Assembly (NCBI GenBank): GCA_963712305.1
Contig: CAVQHI010000003.1
Coordinates: 124,001 to 188,000 of the forward strand
Source of the DNA: DATFNI01 sp963712305
GTDB lineage: Bacteria > Bacteroidota > Rhodothermia > Balneolales > DATFMH01
DNA: 64,000 bases
Reading direction: 5' to 3'
Positions 1 through 8,366 of the stretch are shown piece by piece; the first letter of the stretch is position 1; the number at the start of each line of letters is the position of its first letter. The notes beneath the pieces are model-generated. The model did not search any database. It saw only the letters and a list, made by a program, of their open reading frames with translations, and was not told the DNA's origin. A program made the position numbers and the translations under genes.

Positions 1-549
1 TGTGCCATCGTCCGTCAGGGTAACTTTAATGACCTGATCAACAGACGGCAGGCCGGATGCGGTAACTTCCCGAACGGTATTATTCGGATCGGCCGGACCA
101 GTGTTGGGAGCGGACTGTCGCGGTGCCTGGTTGTCTCCTTCGCCCGGAGTCTGATCGGCTTCGGTTCCGGCATCATAAAGATGGAAATAAGAAGTGACAT
201 CACCGGTCATCTTTGATCCGTCATTCTTATAAAGAGGAAGCCCATTGCCGTCGGTGGAGTAGAACCAGTCATTAGACTGCGCAAACATGGTAGCAAGCGA
301 GAAATGTGCTCCAACCGGTGCTGTGAATGAAAATTCAAAAGATTCGCCAGGTAAAATGGGTCCAGCAGAAGAACCTCCAACTTTCGTAGTGAAAGCACCG
401 CTCTTAACAATTTTATAGGCCATACCCGTATTCTCAATAGTAACCTTGAACCGGGTCGCTTTTCCGTGATTATGAAATTTATTGCACGCCGTCGAAAATA
501 CAGCAAGCAATAAAATCGCTGGTAGTGTTATGTGTATTCGTTTTAACAT
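1..549 (-). CDS. Spondin-domain lipoprotein (partial, C-terminus beyond window edge)
   Basis: The minus-strand frame is open from the ATG at 549 to the window edge (183 codons, no stop), so the gene is cut at its 3' end. The N-terminus is a lipoprotein signal: a basic start, a Leu/Ala-rich core and a lipobox FSTAC, with the lipidated Cys at residue 22. From about residue 32 the sequence reads RFKVTIENTG, then GPILPGESFEFSF, FAQSNDWFYS and GDVTSYFHLYDAGTE, followed by a proline-rich NQAPRQ...NTGPADPNNTVR segment. These are the hallmarks of bacterial spondin_N domain proteins, which are predicted surface or periplasmic adhesion-like proteins of unknown partner. No clear Shine-Dalgarno precedes the ATG. 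The family call is firm. The biological role is not known. Confidence 0.8.
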   Translation of the reverse strand, partial: MLKRIHITLPAILLLAVFSTACNKFHNHGKATRFKVTIENTGMAYKIVKSGAFTTKVGGSSAGPILPGESFEFSFTAPVGAHFSLATMFAQSNDWFYSTDGNGLPLYKNDGSKMTGDVTSYFHLYDAGTEADQTPGEGDNQAPRQSAPNTGPADPNNTVREVTASGLPSVDQVIKVTLTDDGT

Positions 550-710
550 GGCTTTTTATTTTTTGATTAGTAACTATTAGCCCGCATCAATAGTTAGCCA
601 TGTTTCACCACGAAATAATCACAAAACTATCACAAGTGGATTACATGTGAGTCACGCCGCAGTTATAAATCCTGATAATCGCTTTGACCTCCAACCCAAA
701 AAACTAAGGA

Positions 711-884
711 TGTCATTCTGATGATGATTTGCTTGCAAATCGTCGTAGGATCTCGTACTCAGGGTTTAGCCACTGATCCAGTTGCGAAATAGCCCCCTCC
801 ATAAATATGGAGGGGGTTGGGGGAGGTTCTAAATGTTGACGAGATTCTACTTTCTTCGATAAATTGAAGAAAATCAGAATGACA
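711..884. repeat. Nested palindromic repeat element
   Basis: The ends are perfect 12-base inverted repeats (711-722 and 873-884, beginning TGTCATTCTGAT). A second, imperfect pair lies inside (GGATCTCGT near 748-756 against ACGAGATT at 839-846). In the centre sits another perfect palindrome, 793-803 against 806-816 (CCCCCTCCATA, loop AA), followed by a G-rich tail. It looks like one dispersed repeat inserted into another. Any open frames across it are not convincing as genes. Confidence 0.6.
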
Positions 885-922
885 GAGGTGGTGATGTGAA
901 AGGTAAATAAGACGTATTTCTT

Positions 923-941
923 ACCCCTAAATCCCCTGAAG
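923..941. repeat. Left copy of a 19-bp inverted repeat flanking the IS110 element
   Basis: This 19-base sequence (ACCCCTAAATCCCCTGAAG) has a perfect reverse complement at 2715-2733. The pair brackets the insertion sequence. The motif resembles dispersed repeats of Bacteroidota-type genomes more than true IS termini. Confidence 0.6.
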
Positions 942-953
942 GGAATCTCCACG

Positions 954-1035
954 ATATGTCGCAAATCTGCCCCGAATATCTGGGTGATTAAAATCAACGT
1001 GCAGTTTGGTCACAAGTTTCAAACTTGCGACATAT
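954..1035. repeat. Dispersed palindrome with ATATGTCGCAA arms
   Basis: An 11-base perfect inverted repeat pairs 954-964 with 1025-1035. A near-identical arm sequence recurs at 43400-43426 in a tight hairpin. This marks it as a genomic dispersed repeat and not part of the insertion sequence, so the IS left end probably lies to its right. Confidence 0.55.
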
Positions 1036-1104
1036 TGTGGGGGTTGGTGACGAAAGTCCCCTCGTATAGTAAAAGTCAGTTAAACTAGTATAAAAGATCA
1101 TGTA

Positions 1105-1173
1105 CCTTGTCAGGGAACACGTGCTCCCCTTGGGCTGCGAGCCCGTCCTGAAGTGTGTGTTCCCCTGACCAGG
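1105..1173 (+). ncRNA. Candidate IS110 bridge RNA stem-loop
   Basis: Upstream of the recombinase a long imperfect stem pairs 1105-1120 with 1157-1173 (one bulge, one wobble). It is topped by a perfect inner stem, GGGCT 1132-1136 with AGCCC 1140-1144 around a GCG loop. Between the two stems is an internal loop of about 11-12 unpaired bases on each side (1121-1131 and 1145-1156). IS110-group elements are known to encode a bridge RNA in the noncoding end before the recombinase, with guide sequences in internal loops. The structure is seen in the sequence. Its identity as a bridge RNA is inferred. Confidence 0.45.
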
Positions 1174-1272
1174 TAAAATCGTGGAATAACATGGTGTATA
1201 ACACCGCATATAAAACGAGGATGATCTTACTGGTCTTTTTTTAGGATACTCGACATAAAATGAAGATAACCT

Positions 1273-2689
1273 ATGTTACATTACTATTTAGGTGGAGATG
1301 TCAGTAAGGGATATTGCGACTTTATTTTGTGCAATCCCGGCAAACAAGTGATCGAAGATGATTTTCAGCTTGATGATACTTCCACCGGTCATCAGAAACT
1401 GGAAGCCTTTTTAACCGGTTTTCTCCAAGCCCATCAAGAGGCCCAAATCTGGGTGGGACTGGAGTACGGGTGGTTTTGAGAATAATTGGTATCGTATGTT
1501 GCGGGGCCTTGCCGAATCGTGGCCGGTGCAGGTGGCTCGGCTGAATCCGGCGCTGGTAGAAGCCGATAGCCGGGCGAGTGGACGCCGCACGAAAACCGAC
1601 CCGATTAGTGCCCGGGATATCGCCGGATATTTGGTCTCCCACCCCGAGAAGGTTCGCTATAACCAACCTTGGTATCCCCAGCTGCGGGGTCACTGGAAAT
1701 TTATTCAACTGAACCTGAAACAAAAAACCCAACTGAGTAATCATCTGCAGGCCCTCTTGTATACGAATATGCCCGAATTGGTCGGCTATTGCCGGGATGG
1801 GATTCCTCACTGGCTCCTTCAGGTACTCGCAAACTATGCCAGCTATGACCAACTCAAAGCAGCGGGTATCGACCGGTTAGGCCAGATTCGGTATCTGAGC
1901 GGGATGAAAGCGGGAAACCTGCTGGATAAGATTGCCTCCGAACCCGGAGATAGCGGTCCGGTCTCGGCCGGTATTATAGCGACCCTGGCCCGACAGATGC
2001 TAACCCTGGAAGACGATATTCAGGATCAGAAAAAGCTATTGGCCAACCATTATCAAAGCTATGGGGAATGCCCCGGGGAAATTGAACTGCTCTGTAGTTT
2101 TCCCGGCATAGCTGTCTGGTCGGCCGTGGGCCTCATGCTCAATATTGGATCGGTGCAGATGTTTGAGAACGTCAAACAACTGGCCTCCCATTTAGGAGTC
2201 CATCCGCTCTATAAACAAAGCGGAGATGGGAGCTGGGGCCATCATATGAGCAAACAGGGTCGCTCAGAGGCACGCGCGATACTATATATGGTAGCCCGAT
2301 CCGCCATTCAATGTAATCCGCTCATCAGACAAACCTACCAGGCCTTTCTGAATAAGGGCATGGCCAGGAAGGCGGCCTTGGGAGTCTGCATGCACAAGAT
2401 TCTGCGTATCGTCTATGGGATGCTTAAGAACAACACACCCTTCAATGCTCAAATCGACCGGAAGAACAGCCAAAAAGGCAAGAACGTATCCTCCCATAAA
2501 AAACGGGATAAAAGAAGGCGGTGGCAGGACTTTGATCCCCAGGCCCCCCTCTCACAGCGCCAGCACAAAAAAAGAAAGGAACAAGCCCGGTCCCAAGACG
2601 ATCAACTCGCCAAGTGCGGGATCCAAAGGCTTGCTCCTACTCCTCAATTACTCAAAAAAGTAACAAAAAATAAAATCCAATTAGAGTAA
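1273..2689 (+). pseudogene. IS110-family transposase/recombinase, frameshifted
   Basis: This is an IS110 recombinase (DEDD RuvC-like N-domain plus Transposase_20 C-domain), which cuts and joins DNA through a catalytic serine in the C-domain. The first frame (1273-1479) gives GGDVSKGYCDF, carrying the first acidic residue, and ends VGLEYG. The reading then continues one base later as GFENNWYRMLRGL and on to 2689. The most likely cause is an extra G in the GGG at 1468-1470. After the shift come RTKTDPISARDIAGYL (the last acidic residues) and, near the C-domain, SFPGIAVWSAVGL, KQSGDGSWG (candidate catalytic Ser) and SKQGRSEARAILY. A long Lys/Arg/Gln-rich tail follows. Joined, it would be about 470 residues. 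It is either inactive, a sequencing indel, or (less likely) a programmed frameshift. Confidence 0.85.
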
Positions 2690-2714
2690 TCTTTCTTGAC
2701 TTTAACCGGAATAA

Positions 2715-2733
2715 CTTCAGGGGATTTAGGGGT
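2715..2733. repeat. Right copy of the 19-bp inverted repeat flanking the IS110 element
   Basis: Perfect reverse complement of 923-941. It lies between the recombinase stop (2689) and the stop of the next minus-strand gene (2739-2741), so it may also act in the 3' ends of both transcripts. Confidence 0.6.
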
Positions 2734-2738
2734 CGAAT

Positions 2739-3101
2739 CTACCTATACACAAAATAGTTGATCAACAAAGCGCCGCTCACAATCAATAGCCCGAAAAACT
2801 CTCGCGTCTTTTCAATATAGGGTTTGGTAGCCTGCATGGAGGCGGCGATATTTTCCATGCGATATTTAGTGAACCAGTCCAATGTACCATCTTTTGTAAA
2901 AAACAGGAACACGGCATAGATGAGGTAAAATGCAATCAAGATGAGATAAGCAGTTGGAAAGTATCGACCAAAGACCGCAGCACCACAACAGGCAGCAGCA
3001 AACAGGTAGATACTCACCCACAGCCAGGCATCCGGATCATTCAAATTGAGATAAGCGAAGTAAATGAATGCCAGACAGAAAATAATGTTGATAACGATCA
3101 T
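2739..3101 (-). CDS. TMEM220-like small integral membrane protein
   Basis: 120 residues with about four hydrophobic helices. The first two are joined by the motif NLNDPDAWLWVSIY, which is diagnostic of the transmembrane protein 220 family found in many Bacteroidota. The family has no established function. The gene starts 13 bases downstream of the stop of the sugar isomerase-like gene on the same strand, so the two are probably cotranscribed. The C-terminal end (FGLLIVSGALLINYF) is a final membrane helix. Length is normal for the family. Confidence 0.8.
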   Translation of the reverse strand: MIVINIIFCLAFIYFAYLNLNDPDAWLWVSIYLFAAACCGAAVFGRYFPTAYLILIAFYLIYAVFLFFTKDGTLDWFTKYRMENIAASMQATKPYIEKTREFFGLLIVSGALLINYFVYR

Positions 3102-3114
3102 TGGAAGCAGTTTA

Positions 3115-4014
3115 TCAGGTCAGGATATTTTTTTCGAGATAGTTGATGCTCTTTGTGATGCTCACAAAAGGAGAACCCGGACAGATATCCTGCTCAACAA
3201 AGAAATGCTGCATACCCGCTTCATTGGCATGGGCAAAAATCTTCTTGAAGTCGATGATCCCGTTCCCAACCTCTGTAAAAAAGTGTTTTGACGTGTTATC
3301 CATGTCCTTGACATGCCACAAAACAAAACGACCGGGATGTTCTTTGAACATAGCCAGGGGATCATAACCCGCTTTGGTGATCCAGTATATGTCCATCTCC
3401 ATCTTTACCAGATCTTTGTCAGTACTGCTGAGCAAGACTTCATAAGGAACCTGCCCATCAATCTTTGGAAATTCGAAATTATGATTGTGATAGCAGAACT
3501 GAATACCGGCCTTCTTACACGTTTCACCCGCTTTATTGAAATGTTCGGCTACACGCTTATAGTCATCGATCGACTTCCTAAACTGGTCGGGGAGATAAGC
3601 GCAGACCATGTATTTCTGTCCCATCTTCGCGGCGTCATCTACTGCATGCCCCCAATCGTTCATGATAGTGCCTTTGGGATGATGTCCGTCAACAATCTCA
3701 GCACCTAAGCTATAGTGACTACTGGGCATTGTTAATCCATTATCAGTCAGAACTTTATGAAAAGTATCCACATCAATGCCGTAGTACAGTTCACTTCCGG
3801 TATATGTGGCGCCCTCCATTTCTTTATACCCGATTTTCGCAACACGTTCCAGGGTAGCTTTTGGGTCTTTCTTCATTGCATCCCGTACAGTATAAAGCTG
3901 GAGCCCGGGTTTGTAATCATACGAGCGGAACATATTTTTTCGAAATGCCGGGAGAAACAAAGCGCTTCCAGCCAAAAGAGCAGATTGTTTGAGAAATTCT
4001 TTACGTGTGGTCAT
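3115..4014 (-). CDS. Secreted sugar phosphate isomerase/epimerase-type TIM-barrel protein
   Basis: An AP endonuclease 2/xylose isomerase-like TIM barrel of about 299 residues. The chosen ATG at 4014 places a Tat-like leader at the extreme N-terminus (TRKEFLKQSALLAGSALF, with Lys replacing the second Arg). An upstream in-frame ATG at 4062 would add 16 residues. Barrel landmarks are GLQLYTVRD, the helix-leading KIGYKEMEG, the metal-site segments YHNHNFEF and MEMDIYWITKAG, LWHVKDMD, and the final FVEQD. Secreted family members beside Gfo/Idh and GMC enzymes often act on 3-keto-glycosides or as sugar epimerases. The substrate cannot be read here. It is divergent from the GMC oxidoreductase gene and upstream of the TMEM220-like gene. 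Confidence 0.8.
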   Translation of the reverse strand: MTTRKEFLKQSALLAGSALFLPAFRKNMFRSYDYKPGLQLYTVRDAMKKDPKATLERVAKIGYKEMEGATYTGSELYYGIDVDTFHKVLTDNGLTMPSSHYSLGAEIVDGHHPKGTIMNDWGHAVDDAAKMGQKYMVCAYLPDQFRKSIDDYKRVAEHFNKAGETCKKAGIQFCYHNHNFEFPKIDGQVPYEVLLSSTDKDLVKMEMDIYWITKAGYDPLAMFKEHPGRFVLWHVKDMDNTSKHFFTEVGNGIIDFKKIFAHANEAGMQHFFVEQDICPGSPFVSITKSINYLEKNILT

Positions 4015-4433
4015 CCTGGTCCTTGTTAAGTTCTGGTAGTAAAGAGTGATGGAATCAGACATAAATAATCATTTCTTTTTGAAAGAAAAAGGGGGCGGGC
4101 CATAACATAGAGCTTAAACTGCAACTTAGTCATGATCTTGTAAAAAATACTGGAATAATTACTCTATAATATTTTTATTAGTCAGAAGCATTTACTGATG
4201 GCCGGGACCTGTGAGGGTAAGCCGATTCTGATCCTTTTTCTGTGATGTTGCGACAAGTTATAGAACCGCTTCCAATATCAGCCGAGGGATCTTCATCTCT
4301 GAATGTTGCAAGTTCAATTTCGCGTAAATGGTATTGAGTTTGTGTTTTCCAGCTTTTCTCCGCTGAGTTGGCTGGTGTGTCTGCCTGAGGAATTGGAATA
4401 AAGGTTAACATTAATCAACTCAAAGCGAGCAAA
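4015..4433. other. Divergent intergenic region, promoter region for two operons
   Basis: About 420 bases separate the divergent isomerase-like and GMC genes. It is AT-rich in the middle and contains a TATAAT at 4165-4170, but no well-spaced -35 partner was found. An open frame on the minus strand (4178-4411, 77 codons) has no recognisable motif and was not accepted as a gene. Confidence 0.4.
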
Positions 4434-6161
4434 ATGAATATACAGGAGCTTTCCAGAGAGTACGATGTTTGTATCGTCGGTTCCGGGGCAGGCGGGGGTA
4501 TGGCAGCGAAAGTTTTGACTGAGGCAGGAGCCGATGTAGTCATGCTTGAGGCCGGACCCAAGTTCAGTTCTGAAGACTATACGATGTTCAAATGGCCCTA
4601 TGAATCCCCCAGGCGGGGAGCCTCATCAAAAGAAAAACCGTTCGGTGAATTCGACGCCTGTTTTGGCGGCTGGGATATCGACGGCGAACCTTACACCAGT
4701 ACCAAAGATACCAATTTCATGTGGTTTCGCGCCCGAATGCTTGGTGGCCGCACCAATCACTGGGGACGCATTTCCTTGCGTTTTGGTCCGGATGATTTTA
4801 AGGCAAAAAGCAAAGACGGACTTGGCGAAGATTGGCCGATATCGTACGATGAGGTGAAACCTTATTACGATAAAATAGACCGCATGATTGGTCTTTTTGG
4901 CAGTAATGAAGGTATCTACAATGAGCCGGACGGTATCTTTCAGCCACCGCCTAAACCACGGTGCTATGAACTTTCGATTAAACAGGCCTGTGATCGATTG
5001 AATATCCCTATGATTCCTTCACGGTTGTCTATTCTTACACAACCACTTAACGGCAGACCTGCATGCCACTACTGTAGTCAATGTGGTCGCAGCTGTTCCA
5101 CACATTCTAACTTCTCTTCACCATCCGTGCTATTGCCACCCGCTCTTAAGACGGGAAAGTTGAAGATTATCAATCATGCGATGGCGCGGGAGGTCACTAC
5201 CAGAAACGGAATGGCAACCGGCGTTTCATACGTCAACAAAAAAGACAGACAGGAATATAAGGTCCGTGCAAAAATTGTTGTATTGGCTGCCAGTTCCTGT
5301 GAATCGGCCCGATTATTGCTCAACTCAAAATCATCTGATCATCCTGCCGGACTGGCCAATTCCAGCGGTGTTGTAGGCAAATACCTGATGGATTCGACGG
5401 GGACTGATGTTGTTGGTTTCTTTCCTAAAATGCTTGATCGTTATCGTCATAATGAAGATGGAACAGGCGGAATGCATCTTTACATACCCTGGTGGAAAGA
5501 TAATAGCAAGCTTGATTTTCCCAGGGGATACCATGTTGAGACGTGGGGAGGATTACAGATGCCAAGCTATGGTTTCCTGAACGGTATTCAACATCTTAAC
5601 GGGAAATACGGCAACAGGGATGGCAGCACGCGACAGAATGGCGGCGGAGGTTACGGGAAGCAGCTCAAAGAGGATTACCGCCGTTTCTACGGTTCCTTCA
5701 TTGGCTTTGCAGGCAGAGGTGAGACGGTCGCTTCTGAAAACAATTACTGTGAGATAGACCCACACACCGTCGACCAATGGGGTATACCGGTTCTTCGTTT
5801 CAATTTCAAATGGACCGATCATGAATACAACCAGGTCAAACATATGCAGGAAACATTCCGGAATATCATCGACGAAATGGGTGGTATTTCACTGAGCGAA
5901 ATGCCTTCTAAAGAGGATGGATATGGAATTACCGCTCCGGGACAAATAATCCATGAAGTCGGTGTTACCAGAATGGGCAATGATCCGAAGAAATCGGTCC
6001 TGAATAAATATTCGCAAGCACATGATGCAAAAAATGTTTTTGTCGTCGACGGCGGACCTTTCGTTTCCCAGCCGCATAAAAATCCTACGTGGACGATTCT
6101 GGCATTGTCTATGCGTGCATCAGAATACATTGTTGATCAAAAGAAAAAAGGGAACCTGTAA
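4434..6161 (+). CDS. GMC family FAD-dependent oxidoreductase, glucoside 3-dehydrogenase-like
   Basis: 575 residues. The N-terminal Rossmann FAD site reads VCIVGSGAGGGMAAKVL (about residues 13-29), and a second FAD/GMC segment is MLGGRTNHWGRIS. A CxxCxxxC-type cluster, CHYCSQCGRSC, lies near the middle. The GMC C-domain carries HEVGVTRMG and the active-site QPHKNPTW with candidate His548. GMC enzymes with these features and a small partner subunit oxidise sugars or sugar alcohols and pass electrons to the respiratory chain. Together with the next gene it matches the catalytic and hitchhiker subunits of periplasmic glucoside 3-dehydrogenases or sorbitol/gluconate-type dehydrogenases. It has no signal peptide of its own, which fits export with the small subunit. 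No cytochrome c subunit lies nearby. Confidence 0.85.
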   Translation: MNIQELSREYDVCIVGSGAGGGMAAKVLTEAGADVVMLEAGPKFSSEDYTMFKWPYESPRRGASSKEKPFGEFDACFGGWDIDGEPYTSTKDTNFMWFRARMLGGRTNHWGRISLRFGPDDFKAKSKDGLGEDWPISYDEVKPYYDKIDRMIGLFGSNEGIYNEPDGIFQPPPKPRCYELSIKQACDRLNIPMIPSRLSILTQPLNGRPACHYCSQCGRSCSTHSNFSSPSVLLPPALKTGKLKIINHAMAREVTTRNGMATGVSYVNKKDRQEYKVRAKIVVLAASSCESARLLLNSKSSDHPAGLANSSGVVGKYLMDSTGTDVVGFFPKMLDRYRHNEDGTGGMHLYIPWWKDNSKLDFPRGYHVETWGGLQMPSYGFLNGIQHLNGKYGNRDGSTRQNGGGGYGKQLKEDYRRFYGSFIGFAGRGETVASENNYCEIDPHTVDQWGIPVLRFNFKWTDHEYNQVKHMQETFRNIIDEMGGISLSEMPSKEDGYGITAPGQIIHEVGVTRMGNDPKKSVLNKYSQAHDAKNVFVVDGGPFVSQPHKNPTWTILALSMRASEYIVDQKKKGNL

Positions 6162-6172
6162 CGGACTGCAGT

Positions 6173-6781
6173 ATGAAAAAAATATCAAGAAAAGAAGCGA
6201 TTAAGACGATTACGCTGGGCAGTCTGGCAACAGGATGGCTTTTTAACAGTTGTCAGCCAGACGGGCGGCAAGCTACCGTACCATTCAAAAATATAACGCC
6301 GGACGATCTTCAAAAGTGGGATAAACAGTTCTTCACTGATCATGAGTTTGAGACGGTTCGCCAGCTGGGCAATTTGATTATCCCGGCTGATGATCATTCG
6401 GGAAATGCGGAAGATGCCGGCGTTCCCGATTTCATCGATTTCATGATGTTTGATCAGCCCTGGCGACAGACACAGATGCGCGGCGGGCTTGGCTGGCTCG
6501 ATGCCTATTGTCAAAAGAAGTACGGCAATACCTTTATCGATTGCACTGAAAGCCAGAAAAAGGAAGTGTTGGATCAGATTGCTTTCCCGGAAAAAGCTGC
6601 CTCTGAAATGCAACCTGGAGTAGCTTTCTTTAATGAAATGAGAGATCTGACAGCTTCTGGATTTTGGTCGAGTAAAATCGGCATTGAAGATCTGCAATAC
6701 ATGGGCAACAAACCAACCCACTGGAATGGCTGTCCAGACGATGCATGCAAACAACTCGGTGTAAGCTATACGGATACATGA
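6173..6781 (+). CDS. Gluconate 2-dehydrogenase subunit 3 family protein
   Basis: 202 residues, 11 bases after the GMC gene. The N-terminus SRKEAIKTITLGSLATGW is Tat-like (Lys in place of the second Arg) and runs into FNSCQ, a possible lipobox Cys. The body has the family pattern: DHEFETVRQLGNLIIPADD, then AGVPDFIDFM, RGGLGWLD and AVAFF-like helices (here GVAFFNEMRD). These small subunits stabilise the GMC flavoprotein and carry it across the inner membrane. Gene order and spacing strongly support a two-subunit enzyme with 4434-6161. Which sugar it oxidises is not visible. Confidence 0.85.
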   Translation: MKKISRKEAIKTITLGSLATGWLFNSCQPDGRQATVPFKNITPDDLQKWDKQFFTDHEFETVRQLGNLIIPADDHSGNAEDAGVPDFIDFMMFDQPWRQTQMRGGLGWLDAYCQKKYGNTFIDCTESQKKEVLDQIAFPEKAASEMQPGVAFFNEMRDLTASGFWSSKIGIEDLQYMGNKPTHWNGCPDDACKQLGVSYTDT

Positions 6782-6889
6782 AATTAGAGAATTAGAAATT
6801 TGGAGCTTGTATGCATTTAGAAACTAATTTCAAATTTCTGTTTCACTACTGGTTATTTTTTTAAATCTCAACTGTCTAAATCGACGATT

Positions 6890-8356
6890 ATGTCAAACTC
6901 AAAGGAAACAACTTCGAAAAATAATATCAGCCGGCGCGATTTTATTAAAAACGCATCGCTGGCAACCGCAGGATTTTATTTTGTACCGCGTCACGTACTG
7001 GGAGGAAAGGGATTTGTGGCCCCGAGTGATAAACTGTATATCGCAGGTGTTGGCGCGGGCGGCAAGGGTGGGGACGACATCCACCAATTTGCAAAAAGTA
7101 ATAATGCTGTCATCGCTTGCCTCTGCGATGTAGATGACCGGCAAGCTGTGAAAAGCCGCAAGGATTTCCCAAAGGCCAAATATTATCATGACTGGCGGGA
7201 ATTACTGGACAAGGAGGGGAAGAATATTGATGCGGTCTCTGTGGGTATACCCGACCATAACCACGCTATTGTTGCCCTGAGTGCCATGCAGCTTGGCAAA
7301 CACGTGTATGTTCAAAAACCGCTGACACACGATATTTATGAGGCACGCATGCTCACTGAAGCTGCAAAGAAGTATAAAGTCGTTACACAGATGGGCGATC
7401 AGGGGTCATCCAACGACGGCATTCGAATCATGAAAGAATGGTATGAAGCCGGATTGATCGGGGATATCACCGAGGTTCATTCGTGGACAAACCGGCCGAT
7501 CTGGCCTCAGGGCATCGCATGGCCGACTAATAAGGCAAAGATACCCAAAGAATTGAAATGGGATTTGTGGCTTGGTACCGCTCAGGAAACAAATTACATC
7601 GACAACCTCGTCCCGTTTAATTGGCGCGGCTGGTGGGCATTTGGTACGGGAGCCCTGGGAGATATGGCTTGTCACATTGTTGGACCAGCATTTAAAGTTT
7701 TGGAACTCGGGTATCCAACCGAAGTTAATGCGAGTGTAACCACACTGTTTGAAGGAGCTTTCCAGGAAGCTTATCATCCCAAAAGTTGTCCGGTTGCAAC
7801 CTCTATCCATTTCAAATACAATCTTAAAAATGGAAAAGAGATTAAGTTGCATTGGATGGACGGTGGAATTCAGCCGGAACGCCCTGAGGAACTTAAGCCC
7901 AATGAAATTATGGGAGATGGTGGAAACGGGACTATCTTTACAGGAACAAGGGGCAAGTTTATGTGTAGTACCTATGGCTTGAATCCACGAATGCTCCCGA
8001 TTTCATTGACCGATGACATCAACGTTCCCAAGAAATATCCACGGGTTCCCGGTGGAAGTGACGGGCATTACGGGCAGTGGGTTGATGCTTGTATTGCCGG
8101 ATATGGCAATGCAGAAGTCGACTCACCATTCATCGGATACGCCGGTCCATTGACGGAATCGATACTCATGGGTAACCTGGCTGTACGCAGCTTTAATTAC
8201 AGGGTAGCCCGTAAGGATAACAAGGGGTTCGATTACCCCGGGCGCGGGATCACTCTTGAGTGGGATGCCCAAAACATGAAAGTGACCAACTTTGATCCGG
8301 CAAATCAGTACGTCAAACGTGACTACCGGCAGGGGTGGGGAGAACTTAAACTCTGA
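6890..8356 (+). CDS. Secreted Gfo/Idh/MocA family oxidoreductase
   Basis: 488 residues with a clear twin-arginine leader, ISRRDFIKNASLATAGFYF. An NAD(P)-binding Rossmann segment follows (GVGAGGKGGDDIH), then CLCDVDD. The family motif VQKPLTHDIYEAR (the EKP-type catalytic loop with Lys) comes next, and the C-domain includes WDLWLGTAQ, NWRGWWAFGTGALGDMACHI and WMDGGI. These are typical of the large secreted group in Bacteroidota and Planctomycetota, whose members include glycosidase-like or 3-keto-sugar acting enzymes that keep a bound NAD. It lies 108 bases after the small subunit and is followed by a strong terminator, so it probably closes this transcription unit. Confidence 0.9.
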   Translation: MSNSKETTSKNNISRRDFIKNASLATAGFYFVPRHVLGGKGFVAPSDKLYIAGVGAGGKGGDDIHQFAKSNNAVIACLCDVDDRQAVKSRKDFPKAKYYHDWRELLDKEGKNIDAVSVGIPDHNHAIVALSAMQLGKHVYVQKPLTHDIYEARMLTEAAKKYKVVTQMGDQGSSNDGIRIMKEWYEAGLIGDITEVHSWTNRPIWPQGIAWPTNKAKIPKELKWDLWLGTAQETNYIDNLVPFNWRGWWAFGTGALGDMACHIVGPAFKVLELGYPTEVNASVTTLFEGAFQEAYHPKSCPVATSIHFKYNLKNGKEIKLHWMDGGIQPERPEELKPNEIMGDGGNGTIFTGTRGKFMCSTYGLNPRMLPISLTDDINVPKKYPRVPGGSDGHYGQWVDACIAGYGNAEVDSPFIGYAGPLTESILMGNLAVRSFNYRVARKDNKGFDYPGRGITLEWDAQNMKVTNFDPANQYVKRDYRQGWGELKL

Positions 8357-8366
8357 GAAACATACA

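Larger units (their letters stand above)
1036..2714 (+). mobile_element. IS110-family insertion sequence (ends approximate)
   Basis: The element holds one recombinase gene (1273-2689, frameshifted) and about 240 bases of noncoding leader with strong RNA-folding potential. IS110 elements lack terminal inverted repeats, so the ends cannot be read directly. The limits given are the space between genomic repeats on the left (ending 1035) and the 19-base repeat on the right (starting 2715). The base composition is more GC-rich than the flanking DNA, which fits acquired DNA. Confidence 0.55.

Noticed and set aside
713..1209. Two minus-strand frames across the repeat cluster
   Set aside because: They run through palindromic repeats and the IS leader, and their sequence reflects repeat content.
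1322..1852. 176-codon open frame antisense to the IS110 recombinase
   Set aside because: The opposite strand carries the conserved recombinase blocks. This frame has no recognisable domain.
4138..4170. TTGTAA and TATAAT as a sigma-70 promoter
   Set aside because: The spacing of 21 bases is too long and Bacteroidota-type sigma factors use a different consensus.
4178..4411. 77-codon minus-strand frame in the gap before the GMC gene
   Set aside because: Low complexity, no start signal, no family features. Probably chance.
6185..6754. 189-codon frame antisense to the gluconate dehydrogenase subunit
   Set aside because: The sense strand encodes a clear family member with good spacing to the GMC gene.
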